A stretch of DNA of 64,000 nt from Chlorella sorokiniana (lineage: Eukaryota > Chlorophyta > Trebouxiophyceae > Chlorellales > Chlorellaceae), in contig CP084611.1 in the NCBI GenBank assembly GCA_025917655.1, positions 2,666,001-2,730,000 of the forward strand, in the 5' to 3' direction. A program made the position numbers and the translations under genes. The first letter of the stretch is position 1. Every line of letters begins with the position of its first letter. Of this stretch, positions 22,698-33,928 are shown piece by piece. The notes under the pieces are model-generated. The model saw only the letters and a program-made list of their open reading frames with translations. It did no database searches and had not been told where the DNA came from.

Positions 22698-25600
22698 TCA
22701 TGCACGTTCGGCTGCCTCTGCCTCTGCTAGCTCGGCCTCTTCGGCTCCCTCCTGCACAGGCCATGGAATGGCTGCAGCCTCGACAGGCCAGCCCGCAAAC
22801 ACCAAGGGCAAGCGGTCTGCCAGCAAAGCACGGAAGGCGGGAATGTCGACGCGCACATCCACATTGGTGTGGGCCTGCGGGTGTACAGCATGCACCAGTT
22901 GCTTGCTTACGCGGTGAATCGACCAAATTGGGGTGCACTTGGAACAAAGCAGCAAGGTGCTGCAGTCCCAAGCAGCGGTATGTCCACGCGCACCTCCACG
23001 CATTCCTCGGTGTTGCACTGCAGCGGTTCCCAATCCCCAAAGCGTGCCGAGTCTCGCTCCACAATGTATTTGGTTTCATTGCGACGCCTCGCTCGCCATG
23101 CATAGTGATGGATGTCGCCCATCATGCCGGTTTGAACCTGAGGGGGCGAGTGAAAAGCAGCTCGCTGGCAAGCAGTTGGCGTCCACACACTCGCCCTGCA
23201 GGGACATTTCCCCATTCCCCCTTTCGTCACAGCGTATCTGGGCATGCAGGCACTGCGCCTGCTTGCCTGGAAGCTCTTGTCCAGACCATGCCAGAACCAA
23301 TTGCGCTGAATGATTTCAAATACCGCCGACCCGGGCTGCATGAACTGCGCGTTGGCAAGGTTGGAGGTGTGCACACTGACCAGCACTGTGGTTGAGGCCA
23401 TCGTCTCCAGCTGCTGGCGGAATGGGGTGGAGGCGTTGAATTCAACCACACGCACCTGCAGAGGAAGGGGCATAGGGCGCAGGATTGGCGCGCAACTCTG
23501 TTGAGACACAAGGAAGCAGCGAAGCCACACAGGGCGCAAGCGCTACGGCGCCACAGCGAAAGCAGTGTTGCCGAGCAGCAAAGGCACAAACGGTGAAAGC
23601 TCCAGCGCAGGCAACCACACCTCTCCAAACTCGTGCAGCATCGCCAGCAGCTCTTCCTCATTCACCACTCGCCGGTTGGCACGCTTGCGCTGAAAAGTGA
23701 TGGTGCGCGGCAGTGGCTGACGCAACCGTGGCGGCGGAAGGTTGTACTGCGGGAGTGGATGCGGCAATGGAGCAGGTGACATCAAGTGCATCCTGCACTT
23801 GATGCACTTGATGCAGGTCCAGCCATCTTAACTCCAATAACCTTCCGTACACAATTGCACGCCTCCCACCCACCTCCTCCCACCCGACCCCCTTCCCCAT
23901 CCATCCCCCTGACCTGCGTACCCGCACACAGGCACATACACTATCCACCTGACCCACCTGCGCATAGAGCATCTTGCGGAAGAGGTGCGCGTCTTTTGAG
24001 TCCAAGAAAGTGCGCACGCCCCCGTGTACACGTCCTTCACCACCATCACGCGGTCAAAGGCAACCCACGCATCCGGCGGATAGCCCTCCAGTGGCGCAGC
24101 TGCAGCATGGCCCCAAGGTGAAGCATTTTCACGCCAGGCAGGATCACATGAACGAAAGAGGACCTAGGTGAAGTGCGGTGCCAACATCAATCCAAGACAG
24201 CAACGATGTAAGCCAACACTCACCCAGCTGATCGCCAATCTGGCCCACTTCCTGTTGCCACATGATGGGGGCAGGTCCTGGCTGGGGCCCACTCCCAGCG
24301 CGGTAGCCAAGGTGGCACGGACCCACTCCATCAGATGGCAACGCTTGAGGTGCAGCTGCAGAAACTGCGTTGGTGGCCGAGCGAAGCCCTTCTCTTTTCT
24401 CAAGATAGAGAAGAGCGGGAAGAGCATTTCTGACCAGTGCCCAATTGCGGTCTGCATGAACATGATGGGCAAGGGATCAGGTTGGCGCAATCCCAACTGA
24501 CAAGACAGCTATCAGTATGATGCATTCGTAATTCCTTGCCGCACCCTGTTCACTGATGTGTCACCAGTCCATGCATGCCACCTCCCTCACCGGGTGCATA
24601 AAGAATACGAAGTCGAAGATGAGGGTGTCGCCACGCACAACAAAGTGGTCCACCGAGGACAGGAAGCGGGAGGCGTTGCTGACATGCATGATATTTAACT
24701 CCTGGTTGCGGGTCAGCTTCCAGGGCTCCTGCAAGCGTGAGGGGAGGTAAAAGGGGGATGGCAAACACGTGTACCCCATAGGGGTGGAAGGTTACACAGC
24801 ACACAATCGACCTCTGACATACCAGCAACGCATGGTCAGCAACACATGCAGCCAGCAATGCGGAAACACCGCTCACCACCCCTGCCTCGCCATCCACCAG
24901 CAGGTAGAAGCGGCCGTTATTAAACCTGCAGGTTGTCATTTACGTGGGTGCAGGGTGGGGTGTGGGGTTGCCGGGCGAGATGCACACATCCCTGCCCTTG
25001 TGCAGTCCAGCCTTCCTACTCAAGCAGCTGAATACACATGCCATCAACCAGACCAGCAGCCCATCCGCACCAAAGATTGTTATAAACGCAGTACTTGTCA
25101 TGGCAGTTGGGCGCGCTGCGGGGTGAGCTGTAACGCCACCTCCAGCCGCTGGGGCCTGGGTTTGGCAGCCCCTTCACAATGCAGGTGGGGGCTGGTGGTC
25201 AGTCCACTTGTTGCGTACGTCATCCCAGTACTGGTACTGCCGCACATCCCAAAATCCAGGTGCATTGCCCTGCAAAGTTCATTGTCGCAGGCACAGGACC
25301 GTGAGAAAATTGCATGCATCACAGTCAGCAACGAGTTGCACCGGCAACCCTGTCATATGTACGGAGTGCATTTGCGCAGCATGCACACCTCACGGTAGAC
25401 TTCCCGCCATTTGCATCCCCTGGGAAAGAAACCACGGGCGTCTGACACAACCCAGCCATGATCAAACGCGCTGCTTCCGGCATTGCTAGCAGCATTTCCG
25501 CTGAATGGTGTGTAGCCATCGCTGGACAAATCAACTGCAGCAGGTTGCGCTTGATCTAGCGGTGTGTCCCCACCCCTGTCGCTGCTATTTCTGCTGCTGC

Positions 25601-25909
25601 TGCTCATTTGCCAATGGTTGGCCATCCACGAAAAAAAGGATTGTGATGGCCATCCCCCGCGGACATGGCCGTCAGCAGGGCAATCACCAGAACAACCAAG
25701 GGGGTTCTTATCAGAACAGCTGGCAGCGCTCCTTTCTGCTTATCGGTGGCAGCTTGTGATGAACGGCGGTTGGCGGCTCCTGCTGAGGAATGCGACAATG
25801 TGCTGCTTTGCTGCCAAATGTTATCGACCTCATGCCGCAAGTCTGCCGCCCCTGCCGCCGACGGCACCTGCGCTGCTGCAGCCGGGGTTCCCCTCTTCCT
25901 GAAGGACAT
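22698..25909 (-). CDS. GT61-like (DUF563) type II membrane glycosyltransferase
   Basis: Probable Golgi/ER-lumen glycosyltransferase of the family containing plant xylosyl/arabinosyl transferases and animal EOGT/POMGNT2; the substrate is not predictable. ATG at 25909 (MSFRKRGTPAAAAQVPSAAG) leads to one transmembrane anchor, LPAVLIRTPLVVLVIALLTA. Later exons give FWDVRQYQYWDDVRNKW, RFNNGRFYLLVDGEAG and MFMQTAIGHWSEMLFPLFSI. Next are RVMVVKDVYTGA, FLDSKDAHLFRKMLYAQVG, LPRTITFQRKRANRRVVNEE and VRVVEFNASTPFRQQLETMA. The key block STTVLVSVHTSNLANAQFMQ PGSAVFEI resembles the family's SIHGAGLTN...PGS motif; here the Gly-Ala is Ser in VSVHTSNLAN. It ends EAEAAERA-stop at 22698. A one-base frame break at an A7 run (25631-25637) follows the anchor. 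An upstream in-frame ATG at 26011 also exists. Confidence 0.82.
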
Positions 25910-26211
25910 GGCGCCTCCACTGTAGCAGTTTGTGCCCTGCCGTCTTTTTACGCACGAATGAAGCGGGCTGAAGCAGGGCACAACAAACTTGAAAAGTGAC
26001 CCGGCTACCAAAGCTTGGGAGGGATTGGCATGGAAGTAACTGGATTGTCATGAAGTAGCTGTATTTTTCGGCGAGGTGGGGATGCGCATTCAAGAACAGC
26101 AGAGTGTCCACTTGGCACCAGCTGGCCTGTCCGTCAAAATCTTGCCCGCTCGGATGCGCGGCCACGCTACTTTGCACATCAGTAAAAGTGTGCAATATTT
26201 GGGAGGCAATC

Positions 26212-28789
26212 ATGCGCGCGCAGGCCCCGTGCAGCGGGCGGCATGTAGTGGCGGCGCAAGTGGTGCGGCGAGCTGCGGAGTATGGCAAGCCTGTTACTGT
26301 ACCCTCCCGCAACACATCGCGATCAATATGCCTACGCAGCAGCTGCCGGCAGCGGTGCGCGCAGCTTGTTGTCACAGCTGTGGCAGAGGCCGTGCGGCCT
26401 GAAGAAGCGCCCGTGGCACGTCTTTTGATGACACCTGGACTAGACAAGGAGCAGGTCAGCCATGATCGCTGCATGCACATTAAATGCTGGGCTTGTTGGC
26501 GGCTTCCAAGCAAACGCAGGATCATGCGCGGCGTGGCACCCTTTGCTCAGACCCGTGAATGTGCATTGCTGCAGGTTACTGTTGTCTACAAGGTACGCCG
26601 CGGTATCAGCAAAGCGGCGTTGTTCTAGGGTTATGTAGGCTGTCGTTGGCTCGCAAAATGTGGACCCCTGCTCACCTTTACCCTGCCGGTCACTCAAGCT
26701 TTCCTTGCCCTGCCAAACCACTGCTGTCTGCAGTTTGGCGGGTCTTCGGTGGCCACCGCTGAGCGCATGCGTGAAGTGGCAGACATTGTCTGCTCCTTTC
26801 CCGAACACCTGCCTTGTGTGGTGCTGTCGGCCATGGGCAAGGTGCGCAACGCCATTCTCTTTGCAATGCGGCAGATGTACAGTGTTTCCGTGAAGCTTCA
26901 ACCTGTGCAACCCTTCCTACACATGCAGACCACTAACCTGCTGCTGCAAGCTGGCGACGAGGCGCTGCGGACAGCACCGGCCAGCATTGCAAGCCTTGCC
27001 CCGCTCAAGTGCGCGCCTGCATTGCATGGCAATTGCAAGGATTGCTGGCCGTGGCAACATTGCTGTGTGCTGGTTACATTGACTGGTTGCATTGACCCCC
27101 CGCATTGACTGGTTGGCGCGCGTGCCTGTGCAGGGCTATTGCTGAGCTGCACTTATCCACCGCGGAGGAACTGGGCGTGGATGCTGCAACCCGTGAGGAG
27201 GTGGAGACGCTGCTGACCCAGCTGCAGCAGCTCCTGGTGGGGATCTCCATCATGCAGGTGAGCTGCGCAGTTCGAACTGGAAGCTGGCTCACGAGCCCAT
27301 CACAGCGCCTCAACCATCCTAGAAGCATGCACCGCCGGCTGTTTGAGGCAACAATGGCCTGTCTTGTGTGTGCCCTGACCCAGGACCTTACGCCACGTGC
27401 GAAGGACTCTCTGGTGTCATTTGGCGAGCGCCTGTCCACACGCCTGTTTGCTGCCTACCTGAATGCCCAAGGCGTGCCCGCTTGCCAACACGACGCGTTT
27501 GACATTGGCGTCACCACCAACGATAACTTTGTTAATGCCGAGGTGGGGGATTTTGGGGCGTAGGCAATGGGAAGGCCGACCCAAGGCACTGCTCCACATG
27601 TCAAAGTGCGACCAGCCGGCGGCACCACCGTGCGCAACCCTGCCGTTCATGCGCGCAGGTTAACTACGAGCTAACGCTGCCGGCTGTGCGTGAAAGTCTT
27701 ATCTTCAAGCCCGGCCAGAAGCGCCATCTGCCCATCGTCACTGGGTTCCTGGGACGCGGCCTGCAGACAGGCGCCATCACCACGCTGGGCCGCGGAGGCA
27801 GCGACCTCACCTGCACTCTGCTGGGTGCCGCGCTGGGGCTTTCGGAGGTGCAGGTGTGTGGGCTCACTTGCTTTGCGGAGCACAGATGCAGAGCATCTTG
27901 CCTTCATGCCGCCTACTGCTGTGGGCAACATCTTGCTTTCTTGGCTGCATTCTGTGCAGGTTTGGAAGGATGTGGATGGCGTGCTGACAGCGGATCCGCG
28001 CGTAGTGGATGCGGCGCGGCCCGTGCCGCACCTCACCTTTGAGGAAGCCACGGAGCTGGCCTTTTTGGCGCTACGGTGCTGCACCCACTGGCCATGCAGC
28101 CTGCCCACGACTGCAATGTGGGGGTGCGCGTGAAGAACAGCTACAACCGGCACGCCCCAGGCACAGTAATTCGCGAACAGCGCGACATGACAGACAGCTT
28201 GGTCACGAGCATTGTGATGAAGAGCAACGTGACGCTGGTGGACATTGTGTCCACGCGCATGCTGGGCCAGTTTGGCTTCCTGGCCAAAGTGTTCAAGGTT
28301 TTTGCCGACAACAAGATTTCCGTCGACGTGGTGGCCACATCAGAGGTCTCAGTCTCGCTAACCCTTGACCCCGCCAAGTGAGCACGTAGTGGGGGCTATT
28401 GCTTGACCAAAACCTTCCGTGCTGCATTTCCGGGCGGCGCCCTCGCTTTGTCACTTGCTCGGGCATGGCCACTGCTGCAACCAACTGATGCCATGTGCTG
28501 CAGGGTGTGGGAGCGGGACCTGATCTCCGAGGAGCTGGAGGGACTGATGCAGGATTTCGATGGCATTGCCAAAGCACGGTACCGCCGCGGAATGGCCATC
28601 ATATCCCTCATCTGCAACGTACCGCGCACCAGCGAGATTTTGGAGCGCACTTTCCGTGTGCTCAACCGTGAAGGCATCCGCGTGCAGATGATGAGCCAGG
28701 GTGCCAGCAAAAACAACATAGCGCTGATTGTGGAAGACAGCGAGGCTAAGCAGGCTCTGAAGTCGCTGCATGAAGAGTTTTTTGGATGA
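26212..28789 (+). CDS. Aspartate kinase, monofunctional, plastid-targeted
   Basis: Phosphorylates aspartate, the first step toward lysine, threonine and methionine, in the plastid. ATG at 26212 starts a basic, Ser/Arg-rich transit peptide (MRAQAPCSGRHVVAAQVVRR). Exons then give VTVVYK joined to FGGSSVATAERMREVADIV, the kinase N-terminal K-F-G-G motif. LSAMGK, RAKDSLVSFGERLSTRLFAA and ITTLGRGGSDLTCTLLGAAL follow, then VWKDVDGVLTADPR. ACT1 is VTLVDIVSTRMLGQFGFLAK and ACT2 is AIISLICNVPRTSEILERTF with VQMMSQGASKNNIALIVED. It ends LHEEFFG-stop at 28789. There is no homoserine dehydrogenase domain, so it is probably the lysine-inhibited type; the two ACT domains suggest feedback control. Confidence 0.95.
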
Positions 28790-29279
28790 GCTCCCCCGGG
28801 TCGCCGCCGCCGCCCCTTGCGGTCCCCCTGTTGCGCTTCAAGTTGATGCAGCCCCGATTTTCTTGCTCCCTGAGCTTCAACATTTGCTGAATTGCTGTGT
28901 TTACTGCTCCATTGTGTGTCGCCATTCCTGATTGCCACAACACCGTGCGTTTAAAACCAGCGCTACTCCAAACCTCCCGCCCAGTGAGACAGCAATATTG
29001 ACTGAGTTGCCGTATGAAACTGATAAGCATGGCATACGCATGGACCAGCTTACATGGCTCCAATCAAGGGGACGATGCAGGACCAAGGGGCCAGCTCTTG
29101 GCATGGCACATGTACTGCCTTCTGGGTCACCAAAATGCCCATGATTTGCAGTTTGCCCACCTAATTGTCTGACAGCATGGTTCGTGCATGTTAATTGATT
29201 GCTGCTCAGAATCGAGCTGCAGCGTCAAAAGAGTTGTCTTGACTCAAGAGGATTGCGCACTCGGAGATCAGCGCAGGTC
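28790..29279. other. Convergent intergenic region with a diverged repeat piece
   Basis: 3' UTR space of aspartate kinase and the RAB5IF-like gene. Around 29078-29131 the sequence (ccaaggggccagctc...ggcatggcac...tctgggtcacca) resembles the end block shared by the two DUS 3' copies. Nothing else is seen. Confidence 0.45.
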
Positions 29280-30015
29280 TCATGCATGTGCCATTGTAAA
29301 GGTCGCGACCCAAAACAGCTGCAACGAGAACAAAGCAGCTTCATCATGCAGGACATATACGTGAAAAGTTTCACGCGATGCAACAAGCTCACCACGAACA
29401 TCGAGACGCTTGGCCCAAATCCTTCATAGGCCAGCGGCGATTGCGCAATTTTTTCCGAGTTCTCATAGTCTGCCTGATCAATGCTGCAAACAGGAACAGT
29501 GTCAACAGTCGTTCGGCTTGCCTTGGTTGCTTGCAGAGCAGAACAGCATGTTGCAGCACTCATGCGCACAGCTTGGAACAAGCAATTTGCAGCCTACCCC
29601 TGCCATGAGAGCCATGCGTTACCCACAAAGAGGTTGACAGCAATGAAACTGAAAGAGAGTTCAGAAAATAGTTTATATTCCACGGTAAACTTTGTTTACA
29701 AACCTGGGCCAAGTTCAACTTACGACAGAAAGATCATGAGGCCTTCGCCGCCGATGACGCCATACAAGATGCCCAGAGCCAAAGCCAGAAACACGCGCAA
29801 GAAAAACACTGTATCGAAGAGGTCATGTTTTACCCTGCGTGCACAACACAATGCAGGAAAATCAGAAAAAAACAACTTTCCAAAAGCGCTTGTGTGTATG
29901 CGCTCACCAGGTTTGTGGCGGCGGCGTTAATGCCCTCTTCAGAAGTGTAACCACTCGCATAGCGCGCGCTACCGGGCCTCACAGGCGCCGCCTCCGCTTG
30001 CAGGGTCGATGCCAA
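29280..30015 (-). CDS. RAB5IF/OPTI-like small ER membrane protein (EMC6/Rab5ip family), start unresolved
   Basis: In animals RAB5IF (OPTI) pairs with TMCO1 in the GEL complex at the ER translocon for multipass proteins. Exons recognised on the minus strand are GSARYASGYTSEEGINAAAT NL; VKHDLFDTVFFLRVFLALAL GILYGVIGGEGLMIFLS; FSFIAVNLFVG; SIDQADYENSEKIAQSPLAY EGFGPSVSMFV; and LFWVATFTMAHA-stop at 29280. The layout (short polar N-terminus, two close TM helices, a D-Y/E-Y loop with EGF, a final TM helix) matches the family, and each junction has GT-AG ends in a fitting phase. The first exon lacks an ATG, so the N-terminal few residues lie further right. It is divergent from EXO1. Confidence 0.72.
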
Positions 30016-30293
30016 AAGCGAAAGGTTTCCGTAAAAGGTTTCTTGTGCCCTGCCCCCTTTACCGCACTGTCAGCATCCTTCCATCTCTTCAAATGACTTT
30101 CTCTGGTTGTCAATCGGAGGCATTGTCAATCGGTGCTGCGTAGTACCCACACACAGTACATGAGGAGCTCAAGTTGACCGCGACAAGTCTCACAAGCTTG
30201 GAAAGAAGCCCACAAGCTTGGTCTGCATGTTTGCAGTAGACAGCAAAGCCACCCCTAATTGAGGGTGCACGCGGAGCGCTGGTCCAGGGCGCC

Positions 30294-33200
30294 ATGGGTA
30301 TTGCAGGCTTGCTGCCGCAATTGCGGAGCATCACCAGGAAAACACATATCTCCAGCTACAGGGGCCAGACAGGTGCCGCCAGTTTGCAGTTTGCGGCCCA
30401 CCACCACTGCACCCGCTTCCTCACCTGCGCTGACCCCCACAGGCAGCGACCCCACCACAAACTACCATGCCTTTGCGCCCTACATTTCTCGCATATGCAC
30501 CCCTGTTGCCGCAGTGGCTGTTGATGCATACTGTCTCTTGCACCGCGGTGCGTACACGTGCTCACGCGAGCTGGTTGAAGGCGAGCTTACTGACCGTCAC
30601 GTGCAGTACTGCATGGCCCGTATTAGCCTGCTGACAGAATCCGGCGTAACGCCGTTGGTGGTGTTTGATGGCGGTCGGCTGCCCAACAAGGCTGACGAGG
30701 AGCGCAGTCGGGAACGCAGCCGAGGCGAAAACAAGGCGCGAGCGCGCCTGCTATGGCAGCAGGGCAACAAAGTGGCTGCCATGGAGTGCTACCAGCGTGC
30801 TGTGGATATTACTCCTGCCCATGCCAAGCAGCTTGTGGAGGTGGGTGCTCGCGTGATCCCGCAGGGCATGTTGAATGATGGCACTCCTTACAGGCTCAAT
30901 ACTGCTTGTACCCAAAGCGCAGGCCCTGAAACCGTGCGGCATTCAATATATAGTAGCACCATTTGAAGCAGATGCACAAATGGCATACCTGGCATTCGAT
31001 GGGCTAGTGGACGCTGTGCTGACTGAGGATTCCGACTTGCTGTGCTACGGCTGTCCCAAGGTGTCTAGCCCTGTTCTCACGCTCTGCATGTTCAAGTATC
31101 CCCGCAAAGCTGCATGGCTCTTTGGTTGCAGGTTCTGTTTAAAATGGACAAATCAGGGGAGGTGGAGGAGGTGCAGCTGTGCAAATTGCCGCAGGCCAAA
31201 GAGCTGGCGTTCCAGGGCTTTGGGCACGACCTGTTTCAAGAGGTCGGTGGTTGCTTGTGACGTCTGCAGGTGTCGATAGTTGACAAGCAACGCTCCCAGA
31301 GCACTAGAGCGCGCAGGATATTGGGTCAAAGCTGTTTAAGTGCAAAGCAGTGGGACACCCTGGTGTCATGTGCACATTTGCATAGGCTGTCTCCTATTGT
31401 GCAGATGTGTGTGCTGGCTGGGTGCGACTTCGTGGACAGTCTGCCTGGCATTGGCATCAAAAAGGCGCATCAGCACCTTAGACGCACCGCTGCTTTCTGA
31501 AGGTACAAGCAAACTGTCGTTCAACCATTGGCAAGTGTTTAGCCTCTGACTAGCCTGCCCTTCCCAGGTAGTTCGATCCCTGCGATTTGATGGCATCAAA
31601 GTGCCTGAGGGCTATGAGCGGCGTGTGCAGCGCCCTGTGGACCTTCCAGCACCAGCGTGTGTGCTGCCCTTCGCGCAAGGCTGTAGTGCACCTGCGCGAG
31701 ATCAGTGGTGGGGATTTGGCAGCAGGCGCACGTGTGCCAGAAGCAGCCCAGGTGATGTAACACTGTATGCCATTACAGTGGCATGGGTGGCATCTGCAAG
31801 CCTGCCCCGTCCATCCTGCAGCTGGAGGATGGGGAGCCCGATTTCCTTGGTCCAGCCATGCCAAGCGACATCGCTCAGGCCATAGCAGCTGGTGAGTTGC
31901 CGTCATTGGTGGCACAGTTTAGCCTGTTTGTTAGCTGCAAAAGTGAGTCAATTATGCAGGTGATGTTGATCCGATTACCAAGCTGCCTTTTAGCTTCCGT
32001 GCCGGTGCATGCTCACCTTTTCTGCCCAAGGCGGCTGCCAGTCATACTTTGACAAGAGGACAGGCATGTCTGGACCAAATTGGGCGCGGCAGCAGTGGCA
32101 AGCAGCTGGCGTTGGTCAATGGCGGTAACACTCTTGCCAACTACAGGGGCTTCCTGCGTCACTTGCCCACACCAACTACAGCGTCAGAGTTTTCAGCGCC
32201 ACGGGTAAGTGGTTTGCAGGCAAGTTTAAAAGATAACGCGACGGTTATGGTCTGTAAGCTTGTAAGCAGGAGCAGCAACGAGCAATGCCAAGTGCGTGTG
32301 CCAGCGTGCAGCTGATGCAGGAGGGAGCACCGGCTACCCTGCCAGACTCAAATCAACCTGCAGCTGACGTGGATGACACACTGGCGAGCCCAACCAAGGA
32401 GCAGTGGAAGGCATTCCGTCAGCAGATGTCACGGTGGCGCAGCAGGACCATAGCAACAGGAAAATCTGGGTCTGGCAAAGCTGTTGGCCTCACCGCCAGG
32501 AGTCACTTGGCAGAACATCGTGCTGGAAGCGGACCAGGCTCTACTGGGCCAGGCAGCCTATTGTCTCGCTTGAAGTCTGCGCTGCAAGAGGAGCCATCCA
32601 TTGATGAGTTGTCACAGTAAGAGGGTCGTTGCATGGCTGGCACTTCCACTTCCATATTTCCCTAATCGCCATCGTGGATTGCTGTGCACAGTGCTGAAGA
32701 GCCGGGCTGCCCAGCACCCTCTAATGATGATGCGGACAGTCAGCTGCCGCAGCGCAGCTGCACGCAAGCAGCAGCACCAGCAGCAGCAGGGAGATGCAGC
32801 CAGTTGAAGGTGCCAGCAACGCTAGAAAGGCATTGTGGTGAGCATTGTGGTGGTCGACCTTCTGGTGAGCAAATACCCAAGACACCCCTTGACCTTGGCG
32901 TGCGGCAGTCTTCCACCATACACGAACTGCTGGCTGGCGGCACCAGCTGTGGTCAGCACAGTGGTGACTGTGCACCGCACAGCAGTTCACAGTCGCCACT
33001 GAAGATCAGCCTTGCACAACCTTCACGCCCAAGCCTGTCGCGCTGGCTACCTCTGCAGCACGAGGAGCTCGTCAGGCCTGCAACCCTGATTTCACCTGCA
33101 GACCCTGGCTCAGCATGGAAGCAGCAGCAGCAGTCTCAGCAGCAGCCTCCCCAAGAGGGGATTGATGTCACTCCAGGCGAGCGCACCTGCCACCCACCCC

Positions 33201-33776
33201 GCCCTAGATCGTGTGTTAGTTCGAGCGGCTGTTACAAGGCCGATGTTTTTTTCCCTTTCTCTGCCTGCAGGGTTTTACCTGGGCCACAGCCATGGCACCT
33301 GCCAACCGAGGGTTAGGCCACCACTAGGCAGCCCTGTTGGTAATAGTTCACCAGCGCTTGCCCATCACCATGGAGAGCTGAACTCGGATTGCTTGGCCCA
33401 GAGCAAAAGAGCAGTTCACCCCATTGCCAGCTTGAAACATGTTGCAGCATACGCAGCAGAGGCAGAGATGGCCATCGACCGTGCAACAGAAGCAGCTCTG
33501 AAGGGCGTGTCTGTGCAGGAATTGAAGTCCCTGCCTCTACCTCCTCACTACAGTTCTGCCATGCTGTCATCCCTGACGTGTATGGCCAACGTGCATAGCC
33601 CTGAACAGCCAGAGTTTTCGGCCGCTCCCCTTGCATCAAAACGGCCAAGTGTTGGGCAGGTGTCGGAAAGGCATCTTGCTAGCGGAGCAGGCAGCAAACG
33701 CCACAAGCAAACAAAAAACACCGTAGGCAACCCTTTTGCCACGTTTGCGTTCAGCAATGATTGCTTTGACAAGTAA
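30294..33776 (+). CDS. EXO1: Exonuclease 1 (XPG/Rad2 family 5' nuclease)
   Basis: 5'-3' exonuclease and flap nuclease for mismatch repair and end resection. The start is [20 protein letters not shown] with SYRGQT, joining [20 protein letters not shown] (N domain, catalytic Asp in VDAYC). [19 protein letters not shown] follows. The I domain gives [20 protein letters not shown] and [17 protein letters not shown] (acidic metal ligands E-x-D and D-x-D), then [20 protein letters not shown] (last Asp and helix-hairpin-helix). A long, Ser/Gln-rich, poorly conserved tail follows with a CAG-rich Gln run near 33120. It ends [16 protein letters not shown]-stop at 33776. The order and residues match EXO1 rather than FEN1, which lacks the long tail. 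Confidence 0.93.
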
Positions 33777-33840
33777 TATGCCACCAAAAGATTCAAGTAT
33801 GATTTCACACACACAATGCAAGCAGTGAAGGGGGTAGATC

Positions 33841-33902
33841 CTTGGGCTGAGTGCAGTGTGGCACCCAGGGCGCTTTATAAGTGCCTGCACTCAGCACCCA
33901 AG
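33841..33902. terminator. Long imperfect inverted repeat between convergent EXO1 and FLY1-like genes
   Basis: Left arm cttgggctgagtgcag (33841-33856) pairs with ctgcactcag-ca-cccaag ending at 33902, with a two-base bulge. An inner ggcac/gtgcc pairing extends the stem to about 20 bp around a short loop (ccagggcgctttataa). It lies 65 bases after the EXO1 stop and 27 before the FLY1-like stop. A role in 3' end formation for both genes is an inference. Confidence 0.6.
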
Positions 33903-33928
33903 ACTAACAACCAGGACTGCCGGGCAGC

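Noticed and set aside
31560-31590. gttcgatccc word as a tRNA T-arm
   Set aside because: It is EXO1 splice-acceptor and exon sequence ([12 protein letters not shown]); no cloverleaf around it.
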